Positions 4,616-7,718 of a stretch of DNA of 7,718 nucleotides are shown piece by piece. This DNA is from Myxococcales bacterium (GTDB lineage: Bacteria; Myxococcota; Bradymonadia; REDH01). The notes beneath the pieces were generated by a model, which saw only the letters and a list, made by a program, of their open reading frames with translations, was not told the DNA's origin and searched no databases. The stretch is taken from assembly GCA_018970625.1 (NCBI GenBank), contig JAGWVZ010000160.1, positions 1-7,718 on the forward strand, in the 5' to 3' direction. How positions within the stretch are numbered: the first letter of the stretch is position 1; each line of letters begins with the position of its first letter. Both the position numbers and the translations under genes were made by a program.

Positions 4616-6022
4616 ATGACGGCGCCGCTGTGCCTGTCAACCCGACGTCGGCGGCTTGATTTGCTGGACCTTATTCGCGCATTGGCCATCTGGGTCGTCA
4701 CGCTGCTCATCGCGCAGCTGGCTGTGCGCGATCAGCCCAGACAGGTGCGCAACCTCGTCGTCATGAGCGTGGCCGCTCACCTCGCTGCAACGCTCGGCAT
4801 GTCGTGGCTGGTCGTCACTCAGTTTGGTGGCGACATGTTGCGCTATGAGCGAGACGGTGCCGAGCTCTCCACTCTGATGTGGCGCGACAGCCGTATGTTC
4901 GGCGAGGTGATGAACCTCTTTTTGCAGTCTGAACATATGCTGCCCCGACGCATCATCGGTGCGGGTACATCAACCGGCTCCATGGTGGCGATGTCTGCAT
5001 TTGTGACCATGCTGGTGGGTACGGGCACAGTCGTGGTGGCCTCTGCTTTCAGCGCCATCTCCTATCTGACGCGGCTGATGCTGTTTCAGGTCGCGCGTCG
5101 CTGGTTCGCTGCGACCCGACCCGACTATGTGTTTATTGCCATCATGCTCGTGCCCTCCGTGATGGTCTGGTCCAGCGGAATCTTTAAGGAAGCGGTCGCT
5201 GTTTCGGGTCTCGCCCTGCTGATCTGGGGCACCGATGTCTTGATGGCCAGAACCCGCATCCTCGCTGGTCTCGTGGCGAATTTTTTCGGTTTCTGGTTTG
5301 TATTTCTGTTTAAATCCTTCCTGCTTGTTCCTTTCGCGCTCGCGCTCGGTTTGCAGATTTATGCATCGCGCGCCGCAGCGCGCGGCGGACCAAAATGGTC
5401 CTTCGGTGTCGGACAGCTGGTGTTCGGCGCCGTGCTCGGCGTTCTCGGTGTCATCGCCCTCTCGTCATTGGTCCCCCAGCTCTCCATTCAGCAGCTCTCT
5501 GATCAGGCGAGTAATTTGCAAAATCTCGGACAGTCCGTGCGAGGTGGTTCCACCTACTCACTGGGTGTTTCGATACCCTCCTCGCCCGTCGGACAGTTGG
5601 CCTATGCGCCTGTCGCCGTATTTACGTCGCTTTACCGGCCATTGATCATCGAAGCCACCAATGCGATCATGGTCGTCAACGCCCTTGAGACGACGCTTCT
5701 GCTGCTGGCATCGATTCTCTTGTTGCGTGGTCGGTGGTCGGAACGTGTCGCGATGGTGGTGCGCTCACCGGCGCTCCTGTTTTGTCTGGTCTTTGTGTTC
5801 GCGACCGCGCTCGGCGTTGGACTGGCGACCACCAATCTGGGCACACTCTCGCGCTATCGTATGCCGCTCGTTCCATTGTTCGCGCTGATTCTTGTCGTCC
5901 TGCACAGCCGAGTGGCTGTCAGAGGCCCCGTGCGCAGCACGATGCGTCGTCGCGAGTCATCGTTGCCGGCAACCCCATCTCCGCTTCAACCATCGGGCGC
6001 CTCGCGCTCTCTCGCCCCGTGA
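4616..6022 (+). CDS. Polytopic membrane protein, Wzy-like polysaccharide polymerase or lipid-linked glycosyltransferase
   Basis: 468 residues from ATG 4616 (an in-frame TTG at 4598 would add six); the Shine-Dalgarno is weak. Several hydrophobic helices are visible, roughly 20-36, 47-68, 125-147, 170-190, 195-208, 215-250, 265-285, 358-371, 385-405 and 413-430. Known-type motifs lie between them: GGDMLRYERDG (71-81) in an early loop, PSVMVWSSGIFKE (180-192), a hydrophilic loop with RGGSTYSLG (309-317), SLYRPLIIEATNAI (338-351), and TNLGTLSRYRMPLVP (406-420). The (N)xGTxxRYRxPxxP ending and the W-SSG-x-x-KE segment are typical of poorly characterised membrane proteins in exopolysaccharide and O-antigen loci, which polymerise repeat units or add sugars from polyprenyl-phosphate donors. 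The tail after 432 is Arg-, Ser- and Pro-rich and likely cytoplasmic. The gene starts 50 bases after its neighbour and ends 6 bases before the asparagine synthase. Polymerase and glycosyltransferase cannot be told apart here. Confidence 0.75.
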   Translation: MTAPLCLSTRRRRLDLLDLIRALAIWVVTLLIAQLAVRDQPRQVRNLVVMSVAAHLAATLGMSWLVVTQFGGDMLRYERDGAELSTLMWRDSRMFGEVMNLFLQSEHMLPRRIIGAGTSTGSMVAMSAFVTMLVGTGTVVVASAFSAISYLTRLMLFQVARRWFAATRPDYVFIAIMLVPSVMVWSSGIFKEAVAVSGLALLIWGTDVLMARTRILAGLVANFFGFWFVFLFKSFLLVPFALALGLQIYASRAAARGGPKWSFGVGQLVFGAVLGVLGVIALSSLVPQLSIQQLSDQASNLQNLGQSVRGGSTYSLGVSIPSSPVGQLAYAPVAVFTSLYRPLIIEATNAIMVVNALETTLLLLASILLLRGRWSERVAMVVRSPALLFCLVFVFATALGVGLATTNLGTLSRYRMPLVPLFALILVVLHSRVAVRGPVRSTMRRRESSLPATPSPLQPSGASRSLAP

Positions 6023-6028
6023 ACTGAC

Positions 6029-7718
6029 ATGTGTGGCATCGCTGGAGTTCTTGGCCCCGCATCGGCGGATGCGCTGCAGGCGCCCATGCGTGACATGGCA
6101 AAAGCCATCGCGCACCGTGGACCCGACGACGAAGGGTTCTGGTTCGCGCCCGACGGCCAGCTCGGCCTCGCCCACCGCCGTCTGTCCATCATCGACCTCT
6201 CGCCGCTCGGCCACCAGCCCATGCAGTCGGCATCGGGAAATCTGGTGACCGTATTCAACGGGGAAATCTATAACCACGCCGATATCAGGGCGGAATTAGC
6301 CCGGGCTGGCGCGCCCGTTCATGAAATTCGCGGTGGTTCTGACACGGCCGTCATGCTGGCCGCGGTGGAGTTCTGGGGACTCGAAGCCGCCCTGCAGCGC
6401 TTTGTTGGCATGTTTGTGATCGCCCTGTGGGACCGTCGCGACCGGTCTCTGACCATTGTGCGCGATCGCCTGGGCGTAAAGCCGTTGTACTGGGCTATTT
6501 CAGACGGGTTCTTTCTGTTTGCGTCCGAAATGGCAGGATTGCACGCCTGGCCGGGTTTTCGGAAAAAGGTCGATCGGCAGCAGGTCGTCGCGTTTCTGCA
6601 GCATAGCTATGTGCCTGCGCCACATACGATTTATGCCAATGCACACAAACTCGAACCCGGATGTCTGCTGCGCGTTACGGCCGCAAATGCCACGCAGCCG
6701 ACCATTCGGGCGTGGTGGTCGCTCGAACAGGTCGTGGCCGCCGCACAGCGCGAACCGTTGCTTTCGCTCAGCGACACCGAGGCCGTCGATGCAGTGGCAT
6801 CCACACTGCGCGACTCCGTACGCCTGCGAATGGTTAGCGATGTGCCCATTGGCGCGTTGCTCTCGGGCGGCATCGACTCCACCGCTGTCGTCGCCACCAT
6901 GCAATCGCTCGCCGACCGACCCGTCCATACGTTCACCATCGGTTATCACGAGCGCGATTTCGACGAAGCCGACCACGCCGCTGCCGTGGCTGCTCACCTC
7001 GGAACCGACCACCACGAGTGGCGTGTCTCTGCGAGCGACGTGCAGCAGTGGGTGCCCGATCTGCCCACCTGGTTCAGTGAGCCATTCGCGGATTCATCGC
7101 AGTTACCCACCCTGCTGGTCTCGAAATTTGCGCGCCAGAACGTGACCGTTGCCCTGTCGGGCGATGGCGGCGACGAATTATTTGGCGGCTACAATCGCCA
7201 TTTGTGGGGCCCCCGCGTATGGCAACAGATGCGCCATGCACCGGCGGCATTGCGAGCACCTTTGGGCAGGGCGGCGTCCAGAGTATCCGACGATGTCATG
7301 GCATCCGGCTGGGCGAAAATCAGCAAGGGACTTCCAGCGTCCATGCAGGTACGATTGCCCCTGGTGAAAATTCGGAAATTACTGGCCCTGCTGCCGCACC
7401 AGAATATCGAATCCCTCTATTTCTCGCTCATTTCCTGGCACCAGCAACCCTGGGACCTGGTGCAGGCCGGAAAAACACGGCATTTTGCCAGGCGCGCGCC
7501 TCGTTACCTGAACGATATGCGCTTCATGATGTTCGAAGACACGGTCGGTTATCTGCACGACGACGTACTGACCAAGGTCGATCGCGCAAGCATGGCGCAT
7601 GGCCTCGAGGCGCGCGAGCCGTTGCTTGACCACCGCCTTTTGCAGCTGGCGTGGCAATTACCCGACCATTTTCATATCCGTAACGGCGTACAGAAATGGG
7701 CCTTGCGGCAGGTCGTGT
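6029..7718 (+). CDS. asnB: Asparagine synthase (glutamine-hydrolysing), C-terminus cut off by the window edge
   Basis: ATG at 6029, 6 bases after the upstream stop; the frame stays open to the edge (563 codons). Processing removes Met1, so C2 becomes the N-terminal nucleophile of the class II glutamine amidotransferase domain (about 2-190). R50 in HRRLSIIDLS, N77-GE in FNGEIYN and D105 in GGSD are the glutamine-site residues. The synthetase domain follows: the ATP PP-loop LSGGIDST (278-285), EPFADSS (351-357), LSGDGGDELFGGYNRH (376-391) and KVDRASMAHGLEAREPLLD (516-534). Every catalytic motif is intact. Relatives are about 590-640 residues, so perhaps 30-80 are missing. Enzymes of this family hydrolyse glutamine and use the ammonia to amidate an ATP-activated carboxylate. 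In surface-polysaccharide loci the acceptor is often thought to be a uronic acid or similar sugar rather than aspartate. That reading is suggested here by the tight coupling to the membrane protein gene. Confidence 0.93.
   Translation, partial: MCGIAGVLGPASADALQAPMRDMAKAIAHRGPDDEGFWFAPDGQLGLAHRRLSIIDLSPLGHQPMQSASGNLVTVFNGEIYNHADIRAELARAGAPVHEIRGGSDTAVMLAAVEFWGLEAALQRFVGMFVIALWDRRDRSLTIVRDRLGVKPLYWAISDGFFLFASEMAGLHAWPGFRKKVDRQQVVAFLQHSYVPAPHTIYANAHKLEPGCLLRVTAANATQPTIRAWWSLEQVVAAAQREPLLSLSDTEAVDAVASTLRDSVRLRMVSDVPIGALLSGGIDSTAVVATMQSLADRPVHTFTIGYHERDFDEADHAAAVAAHLGTDHHEWRVSASDVQQWVPDLPTWFSEPFADSSQLPTLLVSKFARQNVTVALSGDGGDELFGGYNRHLWGPRVWQQMRHAPAALRAPLGRAASRVSDDVMASGWAKISKGLPASMQVRLPLVKIRKLLALLPHQNIESLYFSLISWHQQPWDLVQAGKTRHFARRAPRYLNDMRFMMFEDTVGYLHDDVLTKVDRASMAHGLEAREPLLDHRLLQLAWQLPDHFHIRNGVQKWALRQVV

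Noticed and set aside
5366..5390. GC-rich hairpin-like sequence inside the Wzy-like gene
   Set aside because: It encodes a short Ala/Arg-rich cytoplasmic-type loop; alternating GC codons explain the symmetry.
6500..7015. Minus-strand open frame of 171 codons inside asnB
   Set aside because: Antisense shadow of a strongly conserved gene with all catalytic motifs.

Overview
The window comes from a moderately GC-rich bacterial chromosome, probably proteobacterial. That rests on codon use and on the mix of envelope genes and an IS66-like element; I cannot name a genus. It has two parts.

Left part (about 1-1870, minus strand, accessory in character). At the left edge I see what looks like the end of an IS66-type insertion sequence. 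There is a terminal-like sequence GTAACCGTTCACC reading leftward from 140, and a small gene start at 40 with a good Shine-Dalgarno. The element appears to have cut a small acidic gene (480 to about 141), whose reading frame then runs 12 codons into the element before a stop at 100-102. Upstream on the same strand is a gene (691-1497) for a soluble protein with an E-x-K segment like the PD-(D/E)XK nuclease fold, but with lysine where the first acidic residue is expected. This gene is visibly more AT-rich than the right half. A GC-rich 370-base spacer with several inverted repeats follows.

Right part (about 1872-7718). A class I SAM-dependent methyltransferase (1872-2720, minus) is divergent from a four-gene plus-strand run: a PlsC-like acyltransferase (3175-3777), a YdjM/DUF457-type membrane protein with an unusual proline-rich insert (3807-4565), a polytopic membrane protein resembling polysaccharide polymerases or lipid-linked glycosyltransferases (4616-6022), and a glutamine-hydrolysing asparagine synthase (6029 to the right edge, cut off). 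The gaps in this run are 29, 50 and 6 bases, so it is probably one transcription unit. A plausible sigma70 promoter with a small palindrome at its start site precedes it. Together these genes suggest one end of a surface-polysaccharide (O-antigen, capsule or exopolysaccharide) locus: polymerisation or sugar transfer in the membrane, amidation of sugar acids by the AsnB-like enzyme, and acylation and methylation as decorations. That joint role is inferred from the families and the layout; no glycosyltransferase or Wzx gene lies inside the window to prove it.

I see no tRNA, rRNA, CRISPR array or clear rho-independent terminator. The items most worth checking are the IS-interrupted gene, the nuclease-like protein with a substituted active-site position, the proline-rich insert, and the promoter-palindrome arrangement at 3104-3147.
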